A stretch of 64,000 nt of DNA, from NCBI RefSeq assembly GCF_043945595.1, contig NZ_JBIFNP010000001.1:1178001-1242000 (forward strand), written 5' to 3'. Origin of the DNA: Paenibacillus_S sp043945595 (GTDB taxonomy: Bacteria > Bacillota > Bacilli > Paenibacillales > NBRC-103111). Under the pieces are notes generated by a model. It did not search any database. It had not been told where the DNA came from and saw only the letters and a program-made list of their open reading frames with translations. The position numbers and the translations under genes are program-made. This document shows, piece after piece, positions 8,982-18,435 of this stretch. Position 1 is the first letter of the stretch; each line of letters starts with the position of its first letter.

Positions 8982-9809
8982 TCAGTGACGCGTATACACG
9001 AGCGGATTTAGCGGGCTGGCGGCAGCATCTCCCGGCTTCAATCCGGGGAGCCAGGAGACCAGATCGTTGCCACGGGCTTTGCTGTCCGGCTCCAGTACCC
9101 GGGTACGGTCTGCGAAGTAAATGATTGTCATGACCTCACGCATCGTATCGGTCGGATTCCCCGGCGCGCTGTGCAGCGTCCAGCCGGCATGGAACGTCGC
9201 GTCTCCGGCAGCCATCGCGCCGTAATTCACAGTTTTCATCTGCTTATGCTCGATATACTGCTTTAACGTTTTGTGGGATTCGTCGGAAATCAGCAGCCGG
9301 CTGACATGCCCCAGATGATGCGAGCCCGAGGCGAAGGTCATGGAGCCCACCTCTTCGGAGATCGGCACCAGCGGCATCCACAGCGTAATTGTGTCGGCGG
9401 TATCCAATGGCCAATAAATCTGATCCTGGTGCCACGGTGTATGCCCGCCTCCCGGCTCCTTGAACAAAGCCTGGTCGTGATAAATCCGCACGCCGTCCAC
9501 ACCCATCAGCTCGGCGGCAATTTTGGCGAAGCGGTGTGCAAGGATGAACCGCCGTACCGTCTCATCGTGCGCCCACAGATTGCCGACCTGAATAAACGCT
9601 TTGCCGTAGGTGTCGCGTTCGTGAAGCGGCTTGTCATGCTTGTTAAGCCGCTGTACAAGCTCACGAATCGGCGGGCGGTAAGCGGCAATCTCCTCCGGTG
9701 AAGCTACCTGCTTCAAGAACATGTGACCGTTTTCACGATAAGCAGCGGTTTGGTCGCCGGACAGAGCATAGCTGTCCTTAAAGTCAAAAAGGGATGCGTC
9801 GGTTGTCAT
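8982..9809 (-). CDS. Phytanoyl-CoA dioxygenase (PhyH) family protein
   Basis: 275-residue Fe(II)/2-oxoglutarate-dependent oxygenase, intact. The iron ligands are HQDQ (His127, Asp129) in GGHTPWHQDQIYW and the distal His213 in TLHSAPGN; Arg224 (TMREV) is the likely 2-oxoglutarate anchor. Members hydroxylate diverse small molecules, and the substrate is unknown. It is divergent from an AraC regulator at 9988 across 178 bases, the same design as the pair at 2708-4524. The two oxygenases share the fold but are clearly different proteins. Confidence 0.85.
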   Translation of the reverse strand: MTTDASLFDFKDSYALSGDQTAAYRENGHMFLKQVASPEEIAAYRPPIRELVQRLNKHDKPLHERDTYGKAFIQVGNLWAHDETVRRFILAHRFAKIAAELMGVDGVRIYHDQALFKEPGGGHTPWHQDQIYWPLDTADTITLWMPLVPISEEVGSMTFASGSHHLGHVSRLLISDESHKTLKQYIEHKQMKTVNYGAMAAGDATFHAGWTLHSAPGNPTDTMREVMTIIYFADRTRVLEPDSKARGNDLVSWLPGLKPGDAAASPLNPLVYTRH

Positions 9810-9987
9810 TGGGCATACCTCGCTTTGTATTGGAATGGTAGCGATCGCTTTCTGGTTTAAGTATAGGATGCTGCGATGTGAAAAGCATTGTTCAGTCCGA
9901 TTGAACCCTTTGTCAAAAACAACTGTTACACCGCTTCGGGTTAGGGTATGCTAGGGGAAAGCACAGGAGAAGAGGAGGCGGTGTTCG

Positions 9988-10875
9988 ATGGGGCATTTGG
10001 GCGCGCTGCTGGCCAGGCAGCCCTTGGTTCCTTATATCAGAGAAAGCGACTTTGCCGTGCGCCGTCCTTGGAAAATGCCTGCCAGGCGGCTGCTCGATTA
10101 TTTGCTGCTGTATATTCAGGAGGGAGAGTGCCGGATTGAAGCGGACGGCACGGAATATGTGTGTACAGGCGGAGAGTTTTGTCTGATTCAACCGGGGAGC
10201 CTGCTGTTGTTGGAAGGGGTGACTTCGACGATCACGCCGTTTGCGCATCTGGATCTATTTTACAATCCCCTGCGGGAGCAGAGTTTTCCGACGCGTGCGG
10301 GCCAGGTGGATTTAACGGAGTATAGGGAGCTGATGCAGCCCAGGCTGAACGATCTGGAGGACGTGCGTGTCCCTGTCCGCTTTACCCCGGCCCAGCCGGT
10401 ACGTTTCCGGGACACGATGCTCAGAATGATCGCCTCCTGGCAAAGATCCGATCCGCTCAGCCGGCTGGAAGCGCAGCACGATGCTACGGAGCTCATATTG
10501 ACGGTGCTGCGCGAGCATGGCGGCCAGGAAAAACAGGCCGCTTCTGCGGAGCCGACGCTGAATTGGATTACCTCTTACTTTTCCTTCAACTTGTCGGAAC
10601 CGTTATCGGTTGAACAGATGGCGGGACGTGCCCATTTGTCGCCCTCCAGATTCAGCGCCGTATTCAAAGAACGGTTTGGCGTACCGCCCCATAAGTATTT
10701 GCTTCAGCTTCGAATTCAGCATGCCGGAGAGCTGCTGAAGACGACCGGGCTGGGTCTTCAGGACATTGCCGCCTATTGCGGCTTTGCCGACATCCATCAT
10801 TTCTCCAAAGCGTTCAAGCGCAGCACCGGCCTGTCGCCCGGCGCTTATCGTGAAGCGCAGCGAACGCGGGACTAG
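9988..10875 (+). CDS. AraC-family transcriptional regulator
   Basis: 295 residues; ATG 9988 follows a GAGGAGG site. An N-terminal cupin sensor (CRIEADGTEYVCTGGEFCLI, then PGSLLLLEG) is followed by the double HTH: MAGRAHLSPSRFSAVFKER and IAAYCGFADIHHFSKAFKR, ending PGAYRE. It is divergent from the PhyH gene at 8982, which is its most likely target. The gap between them contains no obvious consensus promoter that I can defend. Confidence 0.9.
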   Translation: MGHLGALLARQPLVPYIRESDFAVRRPWKMPARRLLDYLLLYIQEGECRIEADGTEYVCTGGEFCLIQPGSLLLLEGVTSTITPFAHLDLFYNPLREQSFPTRAGQVDLTEYRELMQPRLNDLEDVRVPVRFTPAQPVRFRDTMLRMIASWQRSDPLSRLEAQHDATELILTVLREHGGQEKQAASAEPTLNWITSYFSFNLSEPLSVEQMAGRAHLSPSRFSAVFKERFGVPPHKYLLQLRIQHAGELLKTTGLGLQDIAAYCGFADIHHFSKAFKRSTGLSPGAYREAQRTRD

Positions 10876-10948
10876 GGAACGCCTTGTTGACCGGCCCGCC
10901 CGCTCCTCGTTGTCCCTCAGCATAAGAAGGAAGGAGCTATCCGCAGCC

Positions 10949-11922
10949 TCACACGATCTGGAGGAAGCTGTCCACCAGCTCCGGGTCGAAGCTTATTTCT
11001 TTTTGCTCCCGCAAAAACTGAACGGCCTTGTCTTTCTGAACCAGGCGTCCTTGTAGGCACGACGGCTGGTCAGCGCGTCGTAGACATCGACTATGGATAC
11101 GACGCGGGCCTCGAAGGGGATTTCTGTCTCCTTCAGCTTGGCGGGATACCCGGTGCCGTCCCACTTTTCATGATGATAATGAATGATATGCCTTGCCGTT
11201 TTCAGCTCTTCCTCCAGAATGTCGTCCTCCAGCTCCTGCGAGATTTTATTGATGATCTCGAGTCCGATCAGAGGGTGGGTCTCCATAATGTGTCTCTCAT
11301 AGTAATTGAGCTTGCCCGGCTTATATAAAATCCCCTCGGGAATGCCTGATTTGCCGATATCGTGCATAATGCTCGCATTCACAATATGATGAATCGCTTC
11401 CTCGGTTAAATCGAGCTTCATTCTTTGGTTATGGGCCCTGAGCAGCTTTTCGGTGCCAAGCTGAACCTGCTGGAGGTGCTCCTCGATTTGAGGGTCCCGG
11501 ATCTCGCATGAAATCGCCAGAACCTTTAAGATTTCGTTTTGCAGCTTCATCTTCCGGGTTTCGGACAGATAGCTTCCCTGCGGTATTTGGTCCAAATTGC
11601 GGACAATCCCTATGTAAAACAGCTCGTTCATATGAGTAATCGGTGTGATGGTTATATTCGTATGCCACAGATTCTGATTGCGCTTGCGGTTAATAAACAC
11701 GCCGGACCAGCCTGTCCGGCCGGACAAAGCGAGCTTCATGCTATCATAGGTTTTCCGGGGGGTGAGCCTGGAGCTAAGGAAGTTGGCCCGCAGACCGACC
11801 ATGAAAACACGGGAATAGCCCGTCATTTCCTCGTACTTCGTGTTGACGTCGACAATCCGGTGATGCGCATCCGTAATGATGACGCCATCGGCTAATTGCA
11901 AGTAGTAAGCCCATGGTGGCAT
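10949..11922 (-). CDS. PAS and HD-GYP domain protein (probable c-di-GMP phosphodiesterase), frameshift at the C-end
   Basis: N-terminal PAS domain (residues ~5-110, ADGVIITDAHHRIVDVN) and HD-GYP domain (~130-300). It carries HDIGKSGIP at ~187-194 and the signature HHEKWDGTGYP at 250-260, the residues that bind two or three metals and hydrolyse cyclic di-GMP. As read, the frame ends at 10993 with a garbled tail. One missing base near 11048 restores DKAVQFLREQKEISFDPE and an end at 10949, about 324 residues. The start ATG is preceded by AAGGAG. The active site is untouched, so function may survive either way. Confidence 0.85.
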
Positions 11923-12144
11923 GATCGCTTCTCCTTTTAATTACATTTATAATTCAACAGCTAGTTTATCACAGGAACGAACCTGTGTGTCGAGTGCATA
12001 AGACAAAAATATGAAGGTTGAAGCTTAAAAAATTGTTTTAGCAGCCTCCCCTGCTGGGCGCACGTCGAATGAGCAGTGCATACAATACAGCAAAGCCGCA
12101 GATGCAGTGTTGTCGACATTCGAATGAAGGTAGGGGTGTCTTTC

Positions 12145-12237
12145 ATGTGGATCGATATTTTGTGCAGTTTCATTGTTTTTCTTATCATCGTTGGCATGTT
12201 TATACTGCTTGGCTTGAAGGATGGCGGCGGTAAATAA
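12145..12237 (+). CDS. Possible small membrane peptide (30 residues)
   Basis: ATG 12145 is preceded by AAGGTAGGGG at suitable distance. The product begins MWIDILCSFIVFLIIVG and continues with hydrophobic residues to LGLKDGGGK. It is one transmembrane segment with a short charged, glycine-rich tail. Bacillales encode many such one-helix peptides, often sporulation-related, but I cannot assign this one. The evidence is the ribosome site, the composition and the clean stop only. Confidence 0.4.
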   Translation: MWIDILCSFIVFLIIVGMFILLGLKDGGGK

Positions 12238-12513
12238 GCGCTTCATCCGGATTCGTGAACTCCGGCTCCGATCCGGTCGGATCGAGCGCGATTTTTTCAA
12301 AATTTTACAGTTTCTGCTGATAGGAATTGAAATCAATAGGGAAGAAGCTTTATTATATAGAAGAGGCAAAAGCCTTTATGCTGCTTGATCGTTTCTTTGG
12401 TCCTGCAACCAACAGCCTGTAGGGTGATGAGGTTTTAGGAAAGTCAATAGGACACGGCGAGAATATTGGACAACTTTGAAGAATAACTTTTAGAAAACGT
12501 GTAATATTCTGCC

Positions 12514-12550
12514 TATACACTGAATGTTTAGCGATAATTCGGTGTATAAT
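12514..12550 (+). promoter_or_regulatory. Promoter -10 overlapped by an inverted repeat (putative operator)
   Basis: The arms TATACACTGAAT (12514-12525) and ATTCGGTGTATA (12537-12548) are complementary at 11 of 12 positions, with an 11-base spacer. The right arm runs into TATAAT at 12545-12550, a good -10 hexamer. No strong -35 is visible, as expected for a regulated promoter. The next gene is the DGQHR pair. DndB proteins of this class are known repressors of their own clusters in Streptomyces, so autoregulation is a testable inference. Confidence 0.55.
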
Positions 12551-12697
12551 GTAACTATATGAACCTATTATAGTAATTATCTATAGTAAGGATAAACGGC
12601 TGCACCATCCTTCCAGGCGGGCGGTTGGCAGCATTGAGTTGGGAGCAAGCGCTTCCTTTCATTAACTCCAAGTCCAAAATAAGGAGGCAAGACAGGT

Positions 12698-13874
12698 ATG
12701 GATACCATTTCATCATTGTCGGAACTGCTAGCTGAACAAAAGGCATCGTCCTATATTGAGATCCCAGGTGTAGCTTCCAGAACATTCGGTCAAACGACGT
12801 TGTCAACCACATTGCCAATGAGCAAATTGTTCTCAATCTACGAAGTGGATCTTGAGGTCCAGCGGGCTATCGTTCCGCAAAACTTATCCAAGCTGATGGA
12901 TTACATTATGCTGTATATGGATCATCAGCAGGGGATTTATTTTCCAGGCATTATCTTATCGGCCCGTGGAGCGGGGGAATATGATGAGGAGCAGAAGGTG
13001 TACCGTCTTCAGGCTATTGAGAAATTGTACGTCGTCGACGGACAGCACCGGCTGGCAGCCTTCCGTCGTCTGATGGAGACGCTGCAGAGCAATATGGCCC
13101 GGGCCAAGGATCGCAGGGAATACGACCGGATGGAGGAAATCTCGGCGAAGCTCAGCAAGCTTTATACGTTCCCTATGTCCACGATGATTTACCTGGATAT
13201 CAACGCCCGCCAGGAGCGCCAGCTGTTCTCCGACATTAACAAGCTTCCGCGAAAAATCGGCGGCAATCTCGCCGTACTGAGGGAGCAGCGCAGATTTTAT
13301 CATGTGCTCGCTTCGCAGGTGGCGGAGAAAGCCCCGGCGATGAAACAAATTTCGGTAGACCGGTTTACCGAGCGGGGCAAAGTGACCCGAGTTTCTGTTC
13401 TCCTATCATCTTCTCGTAGAGATTATGGCAGGCTTGTTCGAAGGCCGCTTGAAGTCCGCTGCGCGCAATAACGGCTATTATTTCAAGGATGAGGAAGTGG
13501 AGGAGCACCTGAAGCTGGCTGCTTACTACTTCGATACCTTGCTGCGTTACTTGCCGGATCCGGAGAAGGGCGAGCTGTGCTGGTCGGAAAATATTCAGAT
13601 TGCGCTGGCGCTGTTCTTCCATGACGAAGTGACGAAGACAGGTAAATTCAACCGGTACGCGCTTGAATACGCAATGAAAATTTTGCCGCATATCGATTGG
13701 AACGCCATTTATGTAGGTGATGAGAAAGACCGTCTGCCGAGACGTTCCCGGATTATGAAGGCATATCAATACATTAAAGACTTTTATGAAGAGCATCATT
13801 TGTTCTTGATCCGTGAGGAGCAATTACTGGAGAAAGCTTTCGCAGACGAAAGCGCTGAGGAGGATGCCGGCTGA
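12698..13874 (+). pseudogene. DGQHR-domain (DndB-like) protein 1, frameshift
   Basis: ATG 12698 follows GGAGG. The motif VVDGQHRLAAF (DGQHR at residues 114-118) and QLFSDINK (175-182) place it in the DGQHR/DndB family, related in fold to ParB-type domains. DndB regulates or modulates phosphorothioate DNA modification, but no dndA, C, D or E gene is in the window. The frame fails at 13386-13388: one extra C in CCC. The next frame continues TEFLFSYHLLVEIM and runs to TGA 13872-13874. Repaired length is about 391 residues. The stop overlaps the ATG of the second DGQHR gene (TGATG), so the two are translationally coupled. Confidence 0.8.
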
Positions 13875-15043
13875 TGGATGGACTTTGCCTCAATATGACG
13901 ATTCACCCGTTTTGTGAAAAATTCGGTCTTGCCACGGTTCCGATCCAGGTGCAGGATTTATTGAACTATACATCGATTGATCCGATGGTTCAGCGGAAGC
14001 TGAGCGGAGGACAAAGGCGCAAAATTTCCAAATATTTGCAGGAGCGGGAGCTGAACCGCGTATTTTTCGGGCCGGTTACCTTGTCCTTAAGAGAAGTCAG
14101 CTCGCTGGCCAAGTCGGAGAAAGGCTTGTACCTGCGCCCAGGCTCCAAGCTGAGCATTCTGGACGGACAGCACCGGATTCTCGCGCTCGGCTATGTCAAT
14201 GAGCAGCTGCTGAAGGAAGTGCGCAGCCACGAGAAGAAAGTGGCAGCCTTGCTCATCAAGCAGCGCAGATCTCCCGAGAATGAGGAGATTGCTCTCGAGC
14301 TGGAGCAGATGAAAGGTTTGGTCGAACAGATCGAGCGCCGCCGTCTCGAGCTGATGGAAAGCGAGCTGGCCGTGCAAATTTATATCGGCTTAAGCGAAGA
14401 GGAAGAGAAGCAGCTGTTTGGAGATATTAACTCCAAGGTGCAGCTGGTCAGCAAGGAGCTCGGCCATTCGTTCGACAGTATCGATCCGTTGAATCTGGTC
14501 ATTCAGCAGGTGGTCGATCATAACGTGTTCCTTAAAGGAGCGGGTGTCGAGTGCCGTGCGAACCTGACCTCTTACAATAAAAACTTCACATCGTTCAGCT
14601 GGCTTTATTCGACAGCAACGATGCTGTTTACCGGTAAAATGCAGCCGTCTTATGAATTGGCCCGTAAAATTCGTCAGGATCCTTCAACCTATATCGAGAT
14701 TCTGCACCAGTTCTTCAGCACGCTTCTGCCTTTAATGCCGGAGCAGCCGGGATTGCCGCAGTACAGCTCGTCCAGTCGGGCCATGCAGGAAAGTATTGCC
14801 TTGTATGCGAATGGACATTTGTTCGAAGATGGTAAATATACCAAAAATTGGACGTCCTGTCTCGGTATTTTCGAAGGCTTTGACTGGACGCATGAGAACG
14901 AGCAGCTGATCGAACGCTTCGGCCTGCTGGACAACGGCAAGCTGAATTTGATTCACGAAAAATCGCTGCGCAAGCATGGAAAGCTTGTACAGTTCTTCCA
15001 GGAGCTTCACGGCGATGCCGTTAGCGACGAAGCTACCGCTTAA
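13874..15043 (+). CDS. DGQHR-domain (DndB-like) protein 2
   Basis: 389 residues, intact. The motif ILDGQHRILAL (DGQHR 97-101) and QLFGDINSK (180-188) match the preceding gene in order and spacing, so the two are paralogues that have diverged. A charged, probably helical insertion (residues ~110-165) lies between the two motifs. It starts inside the stop codon of the upstream gene and ends before a perfect 19-bp terminator stem. A two-gene DGQHR unit without sulfur-modification genes is unusual. Biochemical function is unknown: nucleic-acid-linked regulation or modification is inferred from the family. Confidence 0.8.
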   Translation: MDGLCLNMTIHPFCEKFGLATVPIQVQDLLNYTSIDPMVQRKLSGGQRRKISKYLQERELNRVFFGPVTLSLREVSSLAKSEKGLYLRPGSKLSILDGQHRILALGYVNEQLLKEVRSHEKKVAALLIKQRRSPENEEIALELEQMKGLVEQIERRRLELMESELAVQIYIGLSEEEEKQLFGDINSKVQLVSKELGHSFDSIDPLNLVIQQVVDHNVFLKGAGVECRANLTSYNKNFTSFSWLYSTATMLFTGKMQPSYELARKIRQDPSTYIEILHQFFSTLLPLMPEQPGLPQYSSSSRAMQESIALYANGHLFEDGKYTKNWTSCLGIFEGFDWTHENEQLIERFGLLDNGKLNLIHEKSLRKHGKLVQFFQELHGDAVSDEATA

Positions 15044-15078
15044 TCGCTGAAGTAAAGCGAGAAGCGACCGGCTAAACA

Positions 15079-15130
15079 TACAACAAATAACCCGCTGCCT
15101 ATGTATAGGGACAGCGGGTTATTTGTTGTA
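15079..15130. terminator. Bidirectional terminator (19-bp perfect stem)
   Basis: The arm 15079-15097 is perfectly complementary to 15112-15130 (CAGCGGGTTATTTGTTGTA), with a 14-base loop. It separates the DGQHR genes from the convergent formylglycine-generating enzyme gene and can serve both strands. Confidence 0.8.
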
Positions 15131-15167
15131 GGAGCCTTGGGCTCGCTCGTAAGAGAGCTGCCGTCAA

Positions 15168-16191
15168 TTAAGACTTGGCGTCGGCGGCACAGCGGAAGCC
15201 CATATTGCCTGAGGAGCTGTCCGGCGTGTTCGAGCTCCGGGCCGCTACACGATAACGGTTACAATATGATTTATGGCACAAGTACGATCCGCCTCTCATC
15301 ACGCGGGAAGTGCCTTGCGCGGGACCTTTCGGATTTACCGGGGAAGCTTTGACATGCCAAGTGGGGTTAAACCAGTCGGCGCACCATTCCCAGACATTGC
15401 CGGAGACGTTATAAAGTCCGTATCCGTTGGGCGGGAAGGAACGAACGGGAGCGGTTCCGGCATAGCCGTCGCTTTGGTTGTTCTTATCGGGAAATTTCCC
15501 CTGCCAGATGTTGCATAAATGTTCGCTGCCCGGCTTCAGCAGGTCGCCCCACGGATATCTTTTTTGCTCCAGTCCGCCCCGGGCCGCATATTCCCATTCG
15601 GCTTCCGTAGGCAGCCGCTTGCCTGCCCAGCTGCAGTATGCCTGCGCGTCATTCCAGGAAATGTGGATGACAGGATGGCTCAGCCGGTCCCGCAATGGAG
15701 GAATCGGGACCTTCGGGATGCGCCCAGTCGGCCCCCTCCACGTTCCACCACCATGGAGTTCTTTGGGCAACCTGCTGCACTTGGGCGGCGGTTTGCTCGG
15801 ACACGAACAGGTGGAATACGAACGACCAGCCGAATCGCTCGGCTTCCGTCCGGTAGCCCGTCGCTTCGACGAAGGCGGCGAATTCGGCGTTGCTGACGGC
15901 GCACGGATCGATATAGAACGGATCAATGGTGACGGACCGGACGGGGCCTTCGCCGTCCTGAGGGAAGCCCTCCTGGTCATCGGTTCCCATCAGGAACGTC
16001 CCTCCCGGCAGGTAGATCATTTGCTCGAGGGAAGGCAGCTTTGCACTGGCGCTGCTCTCTCCAGACGGTTCCTTGTCCGCACTTTTTGAAGCAAGCCGGC
16101 CTTCGAATGCCAGAGACTGGACGGTCGAGGCGGGTGAGGTGCTTTGGGCTCTGCTTGTCGAGCAGCAGGATGGTTTGATGTCTTCGGTCAT
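15168..16191 (-). pseudogene. Formylglycine-generating enzyme (sulfatase-modifying factor), frameshift
   Basis: FGE/SUMF1 oxidises the Cys of CxPxR motifs in type I sulfatases to formylglycine. The C-terminus is close to the true FGE signature: RGGSYLCHKSYCNRYR with the copper-binding cysteine pair (about Cys305 and Cys310), then NTPDSSSGNMGFRC. Other FGE-sulfatase-fold landmarks are LPTEAEWEYAARGG and SGNVWEWCADW. The N-terminal frame (from ATG 16191, after AAGGAGG) reaches PEGPDSSIA and breaks at the CCC of 15689-15691. Removing one base gives DRLSHPVIHISWND and about 340 residues. No sulfatase gene is in the window. Confidence 0.88.
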
Positions 16192-16225
16192 AGTTACGAT
16201 ATCCTCCTTGGAAGTAGGGATAAGA

Positions 16226-17438
16226 TCAATGCTCCGTTAATTGATTGATAACCATAATCGCTGCGCCGGCGACCAGCGCTTCCTCGCCGAGGTGTCCTTG
16301 GCTGAACACGACCTGATAGTTCGGGTAGTGATACGTATTGCGTATGGCGACCCGGGTGGCGATTTGAAAAAAACCGGGGTCGCTGTTGATCAGCGAACCG
16401 CCTAATATGACCTTTTCGGGATGCAGAATATTGAGCAGATTGGATAAGCCGATTCCGAAATAGGTCGCCGCCTGGGAGAAAATCTCGACCGTCAGCGGAT
16501 CGTGTTCCTTCAAGGCATTCAGCAGATGCGCGAAGCCGATTTTATCGGGATCGTTTTCCTTGCTTCGCAGCGAGCTTTCCCGTCCTTGCTTCAAGCGCGA
16601 CTGAGCCAGCCGCTCGATCGCCGGAACGGAAACGAATGTTTCCAGAGAGCCATAGTTTCCATGATCCCCGAGGCGCGGACCGTCCGTCTGTATGATCATC
16701 TGCCCGATAGAGCCTTCCATATCAACGGCTCCGTACACGACCTTACCGTTGGACATCATAGCAGAGCGGATGCCGACGCCGACGTGAATGTACAGCAGAT
16801 GCCGGTAATCCTTATTGCGGTCCGACCAGGATTCGCCGATAATGGCGGTGTTGGCGCCGTTATCGAGAAGCACGGGGATACCGAGACGCTCTTGCAGGTA
16901 CCCTGAAATATCAACGTTCTGCCAGCCGGCAGCAGGGAAATGAATCGGCTTGAGAATCAATCCCAAGGTACGGTTCAGCGGTCCGTACGGCTCCTATGCC
17001 CATCCCGAGAACCTGGTCGGCTGCGATGTCGTGACCGGCTAGCATGGAAGCGGCGGCCTCGGCGATTTCTTGCAGAAGTCTGGCAGGAGTCATGCTTTCG
17101 TTCATCGCCCAGCTCCGCGCATCCAGCTTGTTCATATGCAGATCGCATAGGATAAGCTGCGACCTGAGCCGGGAAATATCGAGTCCGAACACATAGCCTG
17201 CCGCCGGATTGGTCTGATATAGAATCGGACGCCGTCCGCCCGTCGATTCGCCGAAGCCGGCCTCGAGAAGCCAGCCCTGGGCGGTCAATTCCTCCAATGT
17301 CCGGGTCAGCGTACTGCCGGTCATCTGGCTCTGCTCCAGCAAATCAATCTTGGACATGATTCCCTGCCGGCGTATCAATTCATAAATTTCTTTATGCTTT
17401 CGGCTGCCTATCCGATCCTGTATGGGCTGTAAGCGCAT
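16226..17438 (-). pseudogene. ROK-family transcriptional repressor, frameshift
   Basis: An N-terminal winged HTH (residues ~15-75, KIDLLEQSQMTGSTLTRTLEEL) is followed by a ROK sugar-kinase-like domain, as in XylR/NagC repressors. ATG 17436-17438 is chosen because GGAGG lies seven bases upstream; a longer in-frame start at 17486 lacks a site. The frame breaks near 16984: dropping one base joins MGIGAV to GPLNRTLGLILKP. Repaired length is about 403 residues. The ROK zinc site is degenerate: the usual His and CxCGxxGC cysteines are replaced (SIGQM; GDHGNYGS). The regulated sugar is unknown. Confidence 0.82.
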
Positions 17439-17593
17439 TGCAATTCCTCCACGGCAAAGCATTATTCTATATGTTTTGCTATCCATGCGTTTTCAGATAT
17501 ACTGCATGTAAAACTACAGTTCATTATACACCAGATAGGAAAGACGTACCATGACTTCTAAATTCCATCGGATTAATTGGTTTAAGGTGCGGA

Positions 17594-17623
17594 TTGTGAC
17601 ATGGTCCGCTTATTTGGTAAGAT
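17594..17623 (+). promoter_or_regulatory. Candidate sigma-A promoter of the methyltransferase gene
   Basis: TTGTGA (17594-17599), an 18-base spacer and TAAGAT (17618-17623) lie about 65 bases before the start codon at 17689. Both hexamers are close to consensus. Confidence 0.4.
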
Positions 17624-17688
17624 AGGGGAAGTTATCGCTGCAAGCTGCATGCTTCAAGTTTTAAGCTTCAAAAAGGAGAGAATGAGAT

Positions 17689-18426
17689 ATGTCGGCATGG
17701 TATGAGAAGAGCTTTGGGGACGATTATTTATTGGTATATAAGCATCGTGATCTGCAGGGAGCCTACGAGGAAGTCAAACGAATGATCGAATGGCTTCGGC
17801 TGCCGGAGGGCTCCGAGGTATTGGATCTATGCTGCGGCATGGGCCGGCATTCCATGGCCCTGTACGACTTCGGATACAAGGTCACAGGAGTAGATTTGTC
17901 CGGCGTGCTGCTGGCTGAGGCGCACAAGCTGGATAAGGCAGGGCATGTCCGCTGGCTGCAGGGCGACATGAGAGAGGTTCCTTTGACCGAAACGTTCGAT
18001 GCGGTTGTCAACTTGTTTACGTCGTTCGGTTACTTTGACGCGGATGAGGAGAACGAGCGGGTGCTTCGTGAAATTCAACGGCTGCTGAAGCCTGGGCAAG
18101 GGAAATTCATTATTGATTATATGAATCCGGAATATGTAAAGGCCCATCTGGTGCCTTATTCCTCCCGAAGCGAGGGAAGCTGCACCATTGAGGAGAAGCG
18201 GAGAATAGAAGACGGCTGCGTCCGCAAAACGATTGTGATTCAGGAACCGGAATCGGATGCAAGAACTTATTCGGAGCAGGTCAAGCTGTACGGCAAGGAA
18301 GAGTTTGTACGAATGCTGGAGCGTGCGGGGCTGGAAGTGACCCAGGTATATGGAGATTACCACGCATCGGAATATGACCCGGCCGAATCCAAGCGCATGA
18401 TTTTCGTGGGACACCGGAAAGGATAA
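17689..18426 (+). CDS. Class I SAM-dependent methyltransferase
   Basis: 245 residues; ATG follows AAAGGAGAGAATGAG. The SAM-binding motif I is EVLDLCCGMGRHS (about residues 43-55), followed by the acidic end of beta 2 in VTGVDLS and a motif II-like FDAVVNLFTSFGYF. The family includes YdaC/UbiE-type small-molecule methyltransferases. Substrate unknown. The hydrolase gene at 18436 begins nine bases after its stop, so the two are probably an operon. Confidence 0.85.
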   Translation: MSAWYEKSFGDDYLLVYKHRDLQGAYEEVKRMIEWLRLPEGSEVLDLCCGMGRHSMALYDFGYKVTGVDLSGVLLAEAHKLDKAGHVRWLQGDMREVPLTETFDAVVNLFTSFGYFDADEENERVLREIQRLLKPGQGKFIIDYMNPEYVKAHLVPYSSRSEGSCTIEEKRRIEDGCVRKTIVIQEPESDARTYSEQVKLYGKEEFVRMLERAGLEVTQVYGDYHASEYDPAESKRMIFVGHRKG

Positions 18427-18435
18427 TTTCACGGC

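Larger units (their letters stand above)
11923..12697. other. Long non-coding stretch upstream of the DGQHR genes
   Basis: 775 bases with one plausible very small gene (12145-12237), an A+T-rich promoter zone at about 12450-12600 with an inverted repeat over a TATAAT box, and a direct repeat TATAGTAA at 12569-12576 and 12582-12589. Nothing else is recognised. Confidence 0.5.
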
